Shown here piece by piece: positions 42,338 through 50,191 of a stretch of 64,000 bases of DNA. Position 1 is the stretch's first letter. The number at the start of each line of letters is the position of its first letter. The notes under the pieces are model-generated. The model made no database searches and was not told where the DNA came from. It saw only the letters and a program-made list of their open reading frames with translations. Position numbers and translations under genes: made by a program. Source of the DNA: Novosphingobium sp. PhB165 (lineage in GTDB: Bacteria > Pseudomonadota > Alphaproteobacteria > Sphingomonadales > Sphingomonadaceae); NCBI RefSeq assembly GCF_004341845.1, contig NZ_SLVB01000004.1:124001-188000 (forward strand), given 5' to 3'.

Positions 42338-42414
42338 CGTCATTGCGAGCGGAGCGAAGCAATCCAGAGCGGCACAACACGGCTCTGGATTGCTTCGCTA
42401 CGCTCGCAATGACG
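42338..42414. repeat. Palindromic repeat, type C
   Basis: CGTCATTGCGAGCGGAGCGA (42338-42357) and TCGCTACGCTCGCAATGACG are inverted arms, and the whole element folds into one long hairpin around CGGCACAACACG (arms end AATCCAGAGC / GCTCTGGATT). No protein-coding signal. It is a sequence class I know from the intergenic regions of several alphaproteobacteria. Confidence 0.85.
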
Positions 42415-42448
42415 AGGGGGACGGCTTCCGGCAGGACGCCGCCGCCGC

Positions 42449-43123
42449 TTACTCCGGCGTAGCGAACCAGATCACGTGCTTCGGACCCTTGCCGTTGCTG
42501 CGCGAGGGCACTTTCACTTCGTCCACCTTGAATCCGGCCCGTTCCAGACGGCGCGTGAAGGCGGGGTCGGCTCCGGCGGACCAGATCGCCAGCACACCGT
42601 CAGGCGTCAGCGCATTGCGCGCCGCGCGCAGGCCGGTCTTCGAATAGATCTGGTTGTTGTCCTCGCGCACGAGGCCGTCGGGGCCGTTGTCCACGTCCAG
42701 CAGGATCGCGTCGTAGTCCGCGCGTGACCCATCGATGATATGCGCGACATCGCCCATCACCAGATTGACGCGCGGGTTGTCGAGGCAGCCCTGCGCCAGT
42801 TCGGCCATCGGTCCGCGCGCCCATTCGATGATCTCGGGCACCAGTTCGACGACCGTGAGCTTCGAATCTTCCGGCAGCGTGCGCAGCGCGGCGCGCAGGG
42901 TGAAGCCCATGCCATAGCCGCCGATCAGCATGTGCGGGCGCTTGGTCACGCCCTTGATGCGATCCCACGCCATGGTGGCGAGGGCTTCCTCGCTGCCCCA
43001 CTTGCGCGTGGACATCAGCTCGTTGTGGCCCAGCACGATCATGTAGTCCCGATCGTGCTTGTAGAGTTCGAGCTTCTCCCCGTCCGGGATCCACGCGGTG
43101 TCGATGAGTTCGCGCTTGATCAT
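42449..43123 (-). CDS. Spermidine synthase-like methyltransferase-fold protein
   Basis: 224 residues with the Rossmann-like fold of polyamine aminopropyltransferases: MLIGGYGMGFTLRAAL (SAM/dcSAM binding glycine loop), KLTVVELVPEIIEWARG (acidic residue binding the ribose), NLVMGDVAHIID, and the DAILLDVDNGPDG region at the acceptor site. It lacks the N-terminal beta-domain of true spermidine synthase, so the activity may differ. ATG 43123 overlaps the stop of the upstream GNAT gene (ATGA). Substrate unknown. Confidence 0.82.
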   Translation of the reverse strand: MIKRELIDTAWIPDGEKLELYKHDRDYMIVLGHNELMSTRKWGSEEALATMAWDRIKGVTKRPHMLIGGYGMGFTLRAALRTLPEDSKLTVVELVPEIIEWARGPMAELAQGCLDNPRVNLVMGDVAHIIDGSRADYDAILLDVDNGPDGLVREDNNQIYSKTGLRAARNALTPDGVLAIWSAGADPAFTRRLERAGFKVDEVKVPSRSNGKGPKHVIWFATPE

Positions 43124-43563
43124 GCTGATGTCTTTCCGGGATGGCGCAAGTGAATGAGGGGGTAGGGGCGGCCATCCGCGTCGCGTTCGGATCGGCCGAT
43201 GCGCAGGAAACCGCGCGATTCGTAGAAGGGCAGGGCGTTGTCGGCCTGCTCGTTGGCATCGACGCGGGCCTGCGGCTCCAGCGCCAGCGCATGGGCGACC
43301 AAGGCGGAGCCGAAGCCCCGTCCGTGGACCGCCGGATCGACGAAGAGCGCCTCTATCGATCCGTCCGCGAAGACCATGAAGCCTTGCGCGGTGCCGCCTG
43401 CATCCTCGGCGATCCACAAGGGGACCGCCGGGAGCATCGCCTCGACTTGACCCGCGATCTCGGCCCTGTGCTCCGCCGACAGGAAGCCGTGGGTGGCATC
43501 CACCGCCGCGCGCCAGATGGCAAAGGCGCGCGGGGCGTCGTCAGGAGAGCCGGGCCGGATCAT
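43120..43563 (-). CDS. GNAT family N-acetyltransferase
   Basis: 147 residues. The GNAT core is recognisable: RPGSPDDAPRAFAIWRAAVD at the N-terminus, GFMVFADGSIEALFVDPAVH (beta4), acetyl-CoA pyrophosphate loop RGFGSALV (R-x-x-G-x-G/A), and ADNALPFYESRGFLRIGRSE, with Tyr at the usual general-acid position. ATG 43563 starts the conserved region; it ends 4 bp into the next gene. thrS ends 13 bp upstream on the same strand, so this gene may be read through from thrS. Acceptor unknown. Confidence 0.87.
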   Translation of the reverse strand: MIRPGSPDDAPRAFAIWRAAVDATHGFLSAEHRAEIAGQVEAMLPAVPLWIAEDAGGTAQGFMVFADGSIEALFVDPAVHGRGFGSALVAHALALEPQARVDANEQADNALPFYESRGFLRIGRSERDADGRPYPLIHLRHPGKTSA

Positions 43564-43576
43564 CGGGGCCCGGTCA

Positions 43577-45574
43577 TCACAGCAGGTCGGGCGCGGTGGC
43601 CTCGGCCTTGAGCATGGCAATCGCCTCGTCGAGGGTCATGACCTTCTGGTGCTCGGCGCCCAGCGTACGGATGGCGACAGTCCCTTCCTCGGCCTCGCGC
43701 TTGCCGACCACCAGCAGATGCGGGACCTTCTTCATCGAATGGTCGCGCACCTTGTAGTTGATCTTCTCGTTGCGCAGGTCGGTCTCGACGCGCACGCCGG
43801 CGGCCTTGAGCTTCTGCGAGACTTCCTGCGCATAGCCGTCGGCATCGGAGACAATCGTCGTCACCACGGCCTGGACCGGGGCGAGCCAGACCGGGAGCTT
43901 GCCGGCGAAGTGCTCGATCAGGATGCCGATGAAGCGCTCGTACGAACCGAAGATCGCGCGGTGCAGCATGACCGGGCGGTGACGGTCGCCGTCCTCGCCG
44001 ATATAGCTGGCGTCGAGACGCTCGGGCAGCACGCGGTCGGACTGGATCGTGCCCACCTGCCAGGTGCGGCCGATGGCGTCGGTCAGGTGCCATTCCAGCT
44101 TCGGCGCATAGAAGGCGCCTTCGCCCGGAAGTTCTTCCCAGCCGTATTCCTCGGTGGCGAGGCCGGCGTTGACGACGGCGTTGCGCAGCTCGTCCTCGGC
44201 CTTGTCCCACATCTCCTCGGTGCCGAAGCGATTGTCGGGACGCAGGGCGAGCTTGATCGCGTACGTGAAGCCGAAATGCTTGTAGACGCGGTCGGCCAGT
44301 TCGCAGAACGCCTGCACTTCGCTGACGATCTGGTCTTCGCGGCAGAAGATATGCGCGTCGTCCTGCGTGAACTGGCGCACGCGCATCAGGCCATGGAGCG
44401 CGCCGTGCGGCTCATTGCGGTGGCAGCAGCCGTTCTCGTAAAGGCGCAGCGGCAGATCGCGGTACGACTTGATGCCCTGGCGGAAGATCAGCACGTGCGC
44501 CGGGCAGTTCATCGGCTTCAGCGCCATCCACTCGGCGGCGTCCGACACGATCGGGCCTTCGTCCTCGACGTTGGGCACTTCGTCGGGGATGACGAACATG
44601 TTCTCGCGGTACTTGCCCCAGTGGCCGGACTGCTCCCACTGGCGCGCGTCCATGACCTGCGGGGTTTTCACCTCGCGGTAGCCGGCGCCGTCGATGGCGC
44701 GGCGCATGTAGGCTTCCAGCTCGCGCCAGATCAGATAGCCCTTGGGGTGCCAGAACACCGAGCCGTGCGCTTCCTGCTGGAGGTGGAACAGGTCCATCTC
44801 GTTGCCGAGCTTGCGGTGGTCGCGCTTGGCGGCTTCCTCAAGGCGCGTGAGGTGGGCGGCAAGCTGCTTCTTGTTGAGCCAGCCGGTGCCGTAGATGCGC
44901 GAAAGCATCGCGTTCTTCTGGTCGCCGCGCCAGTAGGCGCCGGAAACGCGCGTCAGCTTGAAGGCGGCCGGGTCCAGCTTGCCGGTCGAGGGCAGGTGGG
45001 GCCCGCGGCACATGTCCAGCCAGTCCTCGCCCGACCAGTAGACGGTCAGCGGCTCGTCGCCCGGCAGTTCGGCGGCCCATTCGGCCTTGAAGTTCTCGCC
45101 CTGCTGCTTCCAGCGGCTGATCAGCGTCTCGCGGTCCCAGACTTCGCGGCGCAGCGGCTTGTCGGCGGCGATGATCTTGCGCATTTCGGCCTCGATGGCC
45201 GGCAGGTCGTCATCGGTGAACGGCCCGCGCTCCGGATTCGGGGCGAAGTCGTAGTAGAACCCATCGTCCGTCGAAGGGCCGAAGGTGATCTGCGTGCCGG
45301 GGAACAGCGCCTGCACCGCTTCGGCCAGAACGTGCGCGAAATCGTGGCGGGCAAGGTCCAGCGCCTCGGCCTCGTCGCGGCTGGTCACCAGCGCGAGATT
45401 GGCGTCGCCGGTGAAAGGCAGGCTCAGGTCGACCAGCTCGCCGTCGATCTTCGCGGCAAGCGCGGCCTTGGCAAGGCCGGGGCCGATGGCGGCGGCGACG
45501 TCGGCCGGGGTGGAGCCCTGCGGCATTTCGCGGACCGAACCGTCGGGCAGGCTGATCTTGAACATCTCGGACAT
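43577..45574 (-). CDS. thrS: Threonyl-tRNA synthetase
   Basis: A 665-residue class II synthetase. An N-terminal TGS domain (about 1-65) is followed by the editing domain with the HxxxH...C pattern ([29 protein letters not shown]). The catalytic core has motif 2 ([20 protein letters not shown]), zinc ligands in MNCPAHV and nearby His, and motif 3 ([16 protein letters not shown]); a C-terminal anticodon domain completes it. Length is normal. It is preceded by a 224-nt leader that encodes a Thr-rich peptide and attenuator hairpins, so its expression should rise when charged tRNA-Thr is scarce. GNAT and spermidine-synthase-like genes follow. Confidence 0.98.
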   Translation of the reverse strand: MSEMFKISLPDGSVREMPQGSTPADVAAAIGPGLAKAALAAKIDGELVDLSLPFTGDANLALVTSRDEAEALDLARHDFAHVLAEAVQALFPGTQITFGPSTDDGFYYDFAPNPERGPFTDDDLPAIEAEMRKIIAADKPLRREVWDRETLISRWKQQGENFKAEWAAELPGDEPLTVYWSGEDWLDMCRGPHLPSTGKLDPAAFKLTRVSGAYWRGDQKNAMLSRIYGTGWLNKKQLAAHLTRLEEAAKRDHRKLGNEMDLFHLQQEAHGSVFWHPKGYLIWRELEAYMRRAIDGAGYREVKTPQVMDARQWEQSGHWGKYRENMFVIPDEVPNVEDEGPIVSDAAEWMALKPMNCPAHVLIFRQGIKSYRDLPLRLYENGCCHRNEPHGALHGLMRVRQFTQDDAHIFCREDQIVSEVQAFCELADRVYKHFGFTYAIKLALRPDNRFGTEEMWDKAEDELRNAVVNAGLATEEYGWEELPGEGAFYAPKLEWHLTDAIGRTWQVGTIQSDRVLPERLDASYIGEDGDRHRPVMLHRAIFGSYERFIGILIEHFAGKLPVWLAPVQAVVTTIVSDADGYAQEVSQKLKAAGVRVETDLRNEKINYKVRDHSMKKVPHLLVVGKREAEEGTVAIRTLGAEHQKVMTLDEAIAMLKAEATAPDLL

Positions 45575-45689
45575 CGAACTCGTCTTTCCGGTTTCCAGCG
45601 GCGCTTGGGATTACCTGGGCCCATGGCACAGGCGCGCGCGCGGGTGAAGCTCTGGCGCCGCTATTTTGGTCGAATTCGGGAGAGTGACG

Positions 45690-45754
45690 CCGCTCGCCCG
45701 AACCCCGGGCGACGGTGGCAGCGCGATCAGGCCGCGACCAACCGTCCCCGGGGG
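45690..45754 (-). promoter_or_regulatory. Transcription attenuator of thrS (alternative hairpins)
   Basis: On the minus-strand RNA: region 2 (45754 to 45742, CCCCCGGGGACGG), region 3 (45715 to 45703, CCGTCGCCCGGGG) and region 4 (45700 to 45690, CGGGCGAGCGG). Regions 2 and 3 can form 11 of 13 pairs (antiterminator). Regions 3 and 4 form a 7-bp GC stem (45694-45700 with 45706-45712), which is mutually exclusive with 2:3. Region 2 also pairs with the Thr-codon region. The 3:4 stem lacks a U-run, so termination may need Rho or the mechanism may be translational. Confidence 0.7.
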
Positions 45755-45798
45755 CCCCGGGTGGTAGTAGTGGTCGAGGTGGTGCGCAGTTGCGTCAT
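45727..45798 (-). CDS. Threonine-rich leader peptide of thrS
   Basis: 23 codons, MTQLRTTSTTTTTRGPRG then RLVAA. Eight are Thr (ACG, ACC, ACC, ACC, ACT, ACT, ACC, ACC), six of them in the seven codons between 45783 and 45760 plus flanks. It is followed by alternative hairpins and then thrS 152 bp downstream, the layout of an amino-acid-dependent attenuator (compare thrL of E. coli, here governing the synthetase). No ribosome-binding site precedes the ATG; the promoter candidate places the transcript start at or just before the AUG, so the leader would be translated from a leaderless start, as is known for rhizobial trpL. Confidence 0.8.
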   Translation of the reverse strand: MTQLRTTSTTTTTRGPRGRLVAA

Positions 45799-45806
45799 CG
45801 CGCCGT

Positions 45807-45835
45807 GATGTAGCGATAGTCGGCGGAAAAGTCAC
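45807..45835 (-). promoter_or_regulatory. Candidate promoter of the thrS leader
   Basis: On the minus strand: GTGACT (complement of 45830-45835), 17-nt spacer, TACATC (complement of 45807-45812). The -10 ends 8 nt before the leader-peptide ATG. Both hexamers are imperfect (4 and 3 of 6 matches). Confidence 0.4.
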
Positions 45836-45869
45836 CCCGCATCGGCGATGGAAAGGATACGCGTCATTT

Positions 45870-45922
45870 TGTAAAGTAAGCTTGTCATTTGATCCGGCGT
45901 CGATGTAAAGTGAGCTTGTCAT
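45870..45922 (+). promoter_or_regulatory. Two TGTAAAGTRAGCTTGTCAT operators with promoter
   Basis: Copies at 45870-45888 and 45904-45922, 34 bp apart. Each is a dyad with half-sites TGTAAAG and CTTGTCA around 4 bp. TTGTCA of copy 1 (45882-45887) and TGTAAA of copy 2 (45904-45909) are spaced 16 nt and look like a promoter -35/-10, so a bound repressor would cover both. The promoter drives the following membrane protein and Xre regulator. Confidence 0.7.
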
Positions 45923-45954
45923 CCCGGTGATGGCGATTCGAATGGAGTCGTTCC

Positions 45955-46395
45955 ATGACAAGGCCCGCATCCTCGTATTCGGCCGCGTTCACCCCGGCCC
46001 AGCGGCGGCACAACCGCCGGTCGCTGGCGGCTCTTGCAGTCTATGCGCTGGTGCTGCCGCCGATCGTCTGGCTGCACGCGCATGCTAACGCCTATCCGCT
46101 GGAGCAGCCGTGGCTGGCCCTGCTCTCGCTGATCCCGGCGCTGCCGCTGATCGCGATCTTCCTCAATTTCGCGCGCTATCTGTCCGAAGAGAGCGACGAA
46201 TACATACGCCTGATGGTCATGCGCCAGATCCTCGTCGCGACGACGGTAGCGATGTGCTGCGCAGTGATCTGGGGCTTCCTCAGCGAACTGGGCGGGATGC
46301 GGCCGATCGCCAATTACTGGATCGCGGTGGTCTGGGTGGTGACGCAGAGCACCTGGGGCCTCGTCCAGCGGTTTCGCAGCCGGGGGGACTCATGA
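45955..46395 (+). CDS. Four-helix membrane protein partner of an Xre regulator
   Basis: 146 residues, four transmembrane helices at about 24-43, 54-78, 92-112 and 117-137 (SLAALAVYALVLPPIVWLHA; LLSLIPALPLIAIFLNFARY). The loop RYLSEESDEYIRLMVMRQI after TM2 is a feature I know from small membrane proteins paired with Xre regulators (DUF2178-like). No catalytic motif. Translation is coupled to the regulator (4-bp overlap). The pair is thought to link a membrane state to transcription, but function is unknown. Confidence 0.8.
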   Translation: MTRPASSYSAAFTPAQRRHNRRSLAALAVYALVLPPIVWLHAHANAYPLEQPWLALLSLIPALPLIAIFLNFARYLSEESDEYIRLMVMRQILVATTVAMCCAVIWGFLSELGGMRPIANYWIAVVWVVTQSTWGLVQRFRSRGDS

Positions 46396-46583
46396 AGAAC
46401 CGCCTCAAGGTCCTGCGCGCGGAGCGCGGCTGGAGCCAGCAGGACCTTGCCGAGCGGCTGGAGGTCAGCCGTCAGAGCGTCAATGCCATCGAAACCGGCA
46501 AATACGATCCCTCGCTACCGCTGGCATTTCGGATCGCCGAACTATTTGATATGCGTATCGAAGACATTTTCCAGAAGGGGTGA
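46392..46583 (+). CDS. Xre-type helix-turn-helix regulator, small
   Basis: 63 residues that are almost entirely a HTH_3 domain: MKNRLKVLRAERGWSQQDL, AERLEVSRQSVNAIETGKYD and the tail PSLPLAFRIAELFDMRIEDIF. It resembles the YozG/Cro-like partners of DUF2178/DUF2975 membrane proteins. It probably binds the two operators upstream of the operon and so regulates itself. The ATG overlaps the stop of the membrane protein gene. Confidence 0.93.
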   Translation: MKNRLKVLRAERGWSQQDLAERLEVSRQSVNAIETGKYDPSLPLAFRIAELFDMRIEDIFQKG

Positions 46584-46765
46584 TGGCGATGTTCGGGCGG
46601 CCCGATTTGCGCAAAATCGGAATTGGAGTGGCGATGGCGCTCGCGGTGGCGTTTGCCCTCGGGATGCTGCACGAAAGCGCCGCCGACCGTCGCGAAACCG
46701 CTCAGAGCGGCCCTCCGGCCGCCACTACCGTCATTGTCCGCGTGATCGGCCCGACCCTGCTCTAA
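46583..46765 (+). CDS. Small single-helix protein following the Xre gene
   Basis: 60 residues: one transmembrane or signal segment (about 11-28, KIGIGVAMALAVAFALGM) followed by a polar tail (HESAADRRETAQSGPP) and a hydrophobic end. The ATG overlaps the Xre stop by one base (TGATG); AAGGGG lies 4-9 nt upstream. No family is recognised. It may be a third member of the operon or a chance frame; length and coupling favour a real gene. Confidence 0.5.
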   Translation: MAMFGRPDLRKIGIGVAMALAVAFALGMLHESAADRRETAQSGPPAATTVIVRVIGPTLL

Positions 46766-46770
46766 GACCC

Positions 46771-48105
46771 CTAGTGCAGCGTCACCTTGCGGCGGCGCCA
46801 GGCCAACCGCTCCAGCGACGCCACCACCAGCCACCCTGCCGCCATGCACACGAACGGCATGACCGGGTAGTGGAACCGTGACTGGCCCGAGAACACCAGA
46901 CAGATCGCCGTCGGATAGAGCGCAAGGGCATAAGGCAGCAGCCACCAGCCCGCCCAGCGCGTCCGGTCGTACAGCCGCCGCACTGTCATCACCACGAAGG
47001 CAAGCGCAAAACCCAACATCAGCAGCAGGTAATAGCCCTGATTCACCCAGCGCAGCGCGCGGTACACGGCGGGCAGCCGGGCATAGCTGGGCGCTCCGGC
47101 CTGATAGGCCCACTCGGCCTCGCCATCGGGCAGCCACAGCCTTGCCAGTTTCTGCGGGGCGAGGGCGAGGAATTCGTGCGGATGATCGGCGATCCAGCCG
47201 AAGGCCAGCCGCCGCGCCTCGGCATCGCGCGCCGTTTCGTCGAGGTCGGTGCGGGCCATCAGCGCCTTCACCACCGGCGCGTTGGGCGAATAGTCGCCGT
47301 TCGCGCCGTCATGATTGCCGGTGAGCAGGGTGTAGCCGTCGTTGGTCGAGATCGCGATCCAGTGGCCCATCTGCACCCGGTTGCGCACGGCCCACGGCGC
47401 CACCACCAGCGCCGCCGCCGCAAGGACCACCATGGCGTCCACCACCAGCCCGGGCAGGCGCTTGCCCATCGGCTTCATCCGCAGCCAGTCGACCAGGAAA
47501 ATCAGCGGCACCGCCACCAGAGTCTGCGCCTTCACCAGCGTCGCGAAGCCGAACACCAGCCCGGCACCGATCAGTTGCAGGCGGTTTTCCCGCGCGACCA
47601 CGGCCCAGCACGCGGCCATCAGCAGCAGCGTGTAGAACACTTCGGTCAACGCCAGCGGGACATAGGCGATGGCATTGGGATAGATCGCCAGCAAGAGCAG
47701 TCCCAGCCGCGCCGCGCCCTCGCTCGCGAACAGGCGGCGGCCCAGCGCGAGCGTCAGCAGCCCGATCAGCAGCGCGGAGACCAGATTGAAGATCCCCAGC
47801 GTCACCGGAGAGACGCCGAACTGGCTGAACGCAAAGCCCAGAGCCAGCGGCCAGCCCGGCGGCCAGAACGCGGTCGGTTGGCCCAGATCGCTGAGGTATC
47901 CGGCGCCCGAGGCCATGCCCGCCGCGCGCAGGGCATACCACTGCGCGTCCGAGCTGGGCGTCACGTCCACGAACAGCACGGCGACCCGCAGCGCGAAATA
48001 GAGCGCCCAGATCGCCAGCAGGACCGAGCGTTCGGTGGCGAACCATTCCAGCCGCAGGGCGAGCCGGCTCGGTCTCGTGGGAAAATCGAGTATCTGCGCG
48101 GACAT
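46771..48105 (-). CDS. GT-C type glycosyltransferase (ArnT/PMT-like)
   Basis: A 444-residue integral membrane protein with about ten transmembrane helices. The first periplasmic loop has the GT-C acidic motif in FVDVTPSSDAQWYALRAAGM (Asp residues), followed by AFWPPGWPLALGFAF, a pattern shared with dolichyl-phosphate-mannose and undecaprenyl-phosphate-dependent transferases. The second acidic region is TGNHDGANGDYSPNAPVV. It likely moves a sugar from a lipid carrier to an envelope acceptor. No polysaccharide cluster is near. Divergent from the hydrolase gene. Confidence 0.82.
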   Translation of the reverse strand: MSAQILDFPTRPSRLALRLEWFATERSVLLAIWALYFALRVAVLFVDVTPSSDAQWYALRAAGMASGAGYLSDLGQPTAFWPPGWPLALGFAFSQFGVSPVTLGIFNLVSALLIGLLTLALGRRLFASEGAARLGLLLLAIYPNAIAYVPLALTEVFYTLLLMAACWAVVARENRLQLIGAGLVFGFATLVKAQTLVAVPLIFLVDWLRMKPMGKRLPGLVVDAMVVLAAAALVVAPWAVRNRVQMGHWIAISTNDGYTLLTGNHDGANGDYSPNAPVVKALMARTDLDETARDAEARRLAFGWIADHPHEFLALAPQKLARLWLPDGEAEWAYQAGAPSYARLPAVYRALRWVNQGYYLLLMLGFALAFVVMTVRRLYDRTRWAGWWLLPYALALYPTAICLVFSGQSRFHYPVMPFVCMAAGWLVVASLERLAWRRRKVTLH

Positions 48106-48262
48106 CGTGCGGCGGGATCCTGAAACGGGCGCTTGCGGAATGCCTTACGCGCTGCACGGGGGGCGCGGCAACCATCTGGTGTCGGGGTCATCGGGATGGG
48201 GCATTATCGACCGCCCGAATGACCGCCCGCTGATATGGCACGCTGACATAAGCCCATAAAAC

Positions 48263-48350
48263 CTCGTCGTCCCCGCGAAGGCGGGGACCCCGCTTTTCTT
48301 GCGGCGTGGAAAGAAGGAAGCGGGGCCCCCGCCTTCGCGGGGGCGACGGG
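48263..48350. repeat. Paired REP palindrome, type A, copy 5
   Basis: Left arm CGTCGTCCCCGCGAAGGCGG, right arm CCGCCTTCGCGGGGGCGACG, spacer about 30 nt. Unlike the other copies, it sits between divergent genes (glycosyltransferase and alpha/beta hydrolase). Confidence 0.92.
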
Positions 48351-48538
48351 GTGTTATGAGGTTGCCGTCTTTGGCGGACCGGCGAGGTTATGGGTCTCTG
48401 CTCTTGAGGGGACGACGGAGTGTTATGGGGGCGAACTCATGCAGGCCTGCCGCCCAAGCTGAACCTTCACCCACTCTCCGGCATCTTTCCCCTCCTCACC
48501 CCTTGCCGTCCCCCGGCCGCACCCCCACAATCGCGGGC
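48351..48538. other. Intergenic stretch upstream of the alpha/beta hydrolase
   Basis: The remainder of a 433-bp gap after the REP pair, with 48106-48262 on the other side of it. It is C-rich near the hydrolase start (about 48480-48535) and shows no stable hairpin, operator dyad or good promoter. An open frame continues upstream of the hydrolase start but does not look like the family. Confidence 0.5.
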
Positions 48539-49291
48539 ATGACCGAAATCCGTTTCCACGAAATGCCCGACGGGCGCCGCATCGCCCATCGTTTCACTCC
48601 CGGCGTTGGCCCCACCCTCATTTTCCTGCCCGGCTACATGTCCGACATGACCGGCAGCAAGGCCACCGCCCTGTTCGACATGGCGGTCGCCAGCGGCCGC
48701 GCCTGTCTGCTGCTCGACTATTCGGGCTGCGGGGAGAGTCCGGGCGATTTTGCCGATGGCACGCTCAGCCGCTGGCGGGACGAAGTGCTGGCGCTGATCG
48801 CGGCGGCAGGACTGGAGGAAGTGGTGCTGGTCGGCTCGTCGATGGGCGGCTGGCTGATGCTGATGGTGGCCGAGGCGCTGCCGGACCGGGTGAAGGGGCT
48901 GGTCGGCGTGGCCGCCGCGCCGGACTTCACCGACTGGGGCGTGGCCCAGATGGACAAGAACGTGCTGGCCGATGGCGAGACGATCTGGGAAGACAACCCC
49001 TACGGCCCCGAACCCACGCCCACCCACCCCGGCTTCTGGGCGGACGGACAGGCTAACCTCATGCTGGAGAGGGAAATCGCCTTCGACGGCCCGGTGCGCC
49101 TGCTGCACGGCCAAGGCGATCCCGAAGTGCCCTGGGATATTTCGGTGCGTCTGGCCGAAAAGCTGCGTTCATCCGAGGTGCAGGTCACTCTCATCAAGGA
49201 CGGCGATCACCGTCTCTCGCGCGAATCCGACGTCCATGTCCTGCTGCGCAGCGTGGCCGAACTGGTCCTTTCCCGAGCCCCGGCGGCCTGA
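48539..49291 (+). CDS. Alpha/beta hydrolase (ABHD10-like)
   Basis: 250 residues, cytoplasmic. The nucleophile elbow is LVGSSMGGWLMLM (Ser about 98), the acid is probably Asp in HGQGDPEVPW, and the catalytic His is in KDGDHRLSRESD. FLPGYMSDMTGSKATAL near the N-terminus gives the oxyanion loop, and GVAAAPDFTDWG is a block I know from the ABHD10/carboxylesterase-like group. Substrate unknown. ATG 48539 gives the canonical start MTEIRFHEMPDGRRIAHR. Followed by a TPR protein 15 bp later. Confidence 0.88.
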   Translation: MTEIRFHEMPDGRRIAHRFTPGVGPTLIFLPGYMSDMTGSKATALFDMAVASGRACLLLDYSGCGESPGDFADGTLSRWRDEVLALIAAAGLEEVVLVGSSMGGWLMLMVAEALPDRVKGLVGVAAAPDFTDWGVAQMDKNVLADGETIWEDNPYGPEPTPTHPGFWADGQANLMLEREIAFDGPVRLLHGQGDPEVPWDISVRLAEKLRSSEVQVTLIKDGDHRLSRESDVHVLLRSVAELVLSRAPAA

Positions 49292-49306
49292 TCCGGAGAC
49301 CATCCC

Positions 49307-50191
49307 ATGCCCGTCCTGCTCCCCCTCATGCTGATGCAAGCCAATTTCGATCCGAGCGGCATCAACAGCCCGTACTCGTCGGCGCTCCCGCGTGAGATTG
49401 TCGACAAGAAGAATGAGGAGGACCGCAAGCGCCGGGCCGAGCAGGCGGCAGATGCCGCTGCTGCCGCCGGTCCGGCGGTTCCGGAGTCGAACGAAGGCTG
49501 CATGCTCGCGGTCGAATCGGACCCCGCGCACTCGGCCGAGGTCGCCCGGCAGGCGATGAACGAGGCGCAGGGCCGCACGCGCGTCCGCGCCGGGCTCTGC
49601 CTGGGCGCCGCGCTGGCCGCGCTGGACCGCTGGGACGAGGCGCGCACCGCCTTCATCCAGGCGCGCGATGCCGCCGATCTCGAAGACCACGTGAGCCGGG
49701 CGCGCCTTGGTGCCATGGCGGGCAATGCCGCACTGGGCGGCGGCAAGCCGGGGGAGGCGCTGTCGATCCTCGCGCCCGCCGTCGCCGATGCCAAGGCGGC
49801 GGAGGACAATGCCCTGCTCGCCTCGATCTCGCTCGACCGCGCGCGCGCGCTGGTTGCGCTGAATCAGCTGGACGAAGCGGGGACCGCGCTGGCCGATGCC
49901 CGTAACGCCGCGCCCGGCGATCCGCAGGTCTGGCTGCTTTCGGCAACGCTCTCGCGCCGCCAGAACAAGCTGGCCGAAGCCCAGACCCAGATCGAGAAAG
50001 CCGCCGAACTCGCCCCGCAGGATCCCGAAGTCGGGCTTGAGGCGGGCGTTATCGCCGTGCTGGCGGGCCGTGACGAGGCGGCGCGGCGCAGCTGGAATTC
50101 GGTGGTCGCCACCAGCCCCAACAGCCCGCAGGCGGCAACCGCCAAGGGCTACCTTGCCCAGCTCGGCCCCGAAGCGAAAGGCCATCCATGA
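49307..50191 (+). CDS. TPR protein, probably exported
   Basis: 294 residues. The N-terminus MPVLLPLMLMQANFDPSG may be a short signal peptide or anchor. A coiled segment REIVDKKNEEDRKRRAEQAA follows. Residues about 75-280 are TPR-like helical repeats (AALDRWDEARTAFIQARDA, LNQLDEAGTALADARNAA, RRQNKLAEAQTQIEKAAELA). No catalytic domain. The stop overlaps the start of the LLM gene (ATGA), and the hydrolase lies 15 bp upstream, so three genes form an operon. Role unknown; probably a scaffold. Confidence 0.82.
   Translation: MPVLLPLMLMQANFDPSGINSPYSSALPREIVDKKNEEDRKRRAEQAADAAAAAGPAVPESNEGCMLAVESDPAHSAEVARQAMNEAQGRTRVRAGLCLGAALAALDRWDEARTAFIQARDAADLEDHVSRARLGAMAGNAALGGGKPGEALSILAPAVADAKAAEDNALLASISLDRARALVALNQLDEAGTALADARNAAPGDPQVWLLSATLSRRQNKLAEAQTQIEKAAELAPQDPEVGLEAGVIAVLAGRDEAARRSWNSVVATSPNSPQAATAKGYLAQLGPEAKGHP

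Noticed and set aside
43493..45808. A 771-codon open frame antisense to thrS and the GNAT gene
   Set aside because: Same cause: a mirror of a GC-rich coding gene. Product shows no signal, domain or family pattern and also overlaps the Thr leader.
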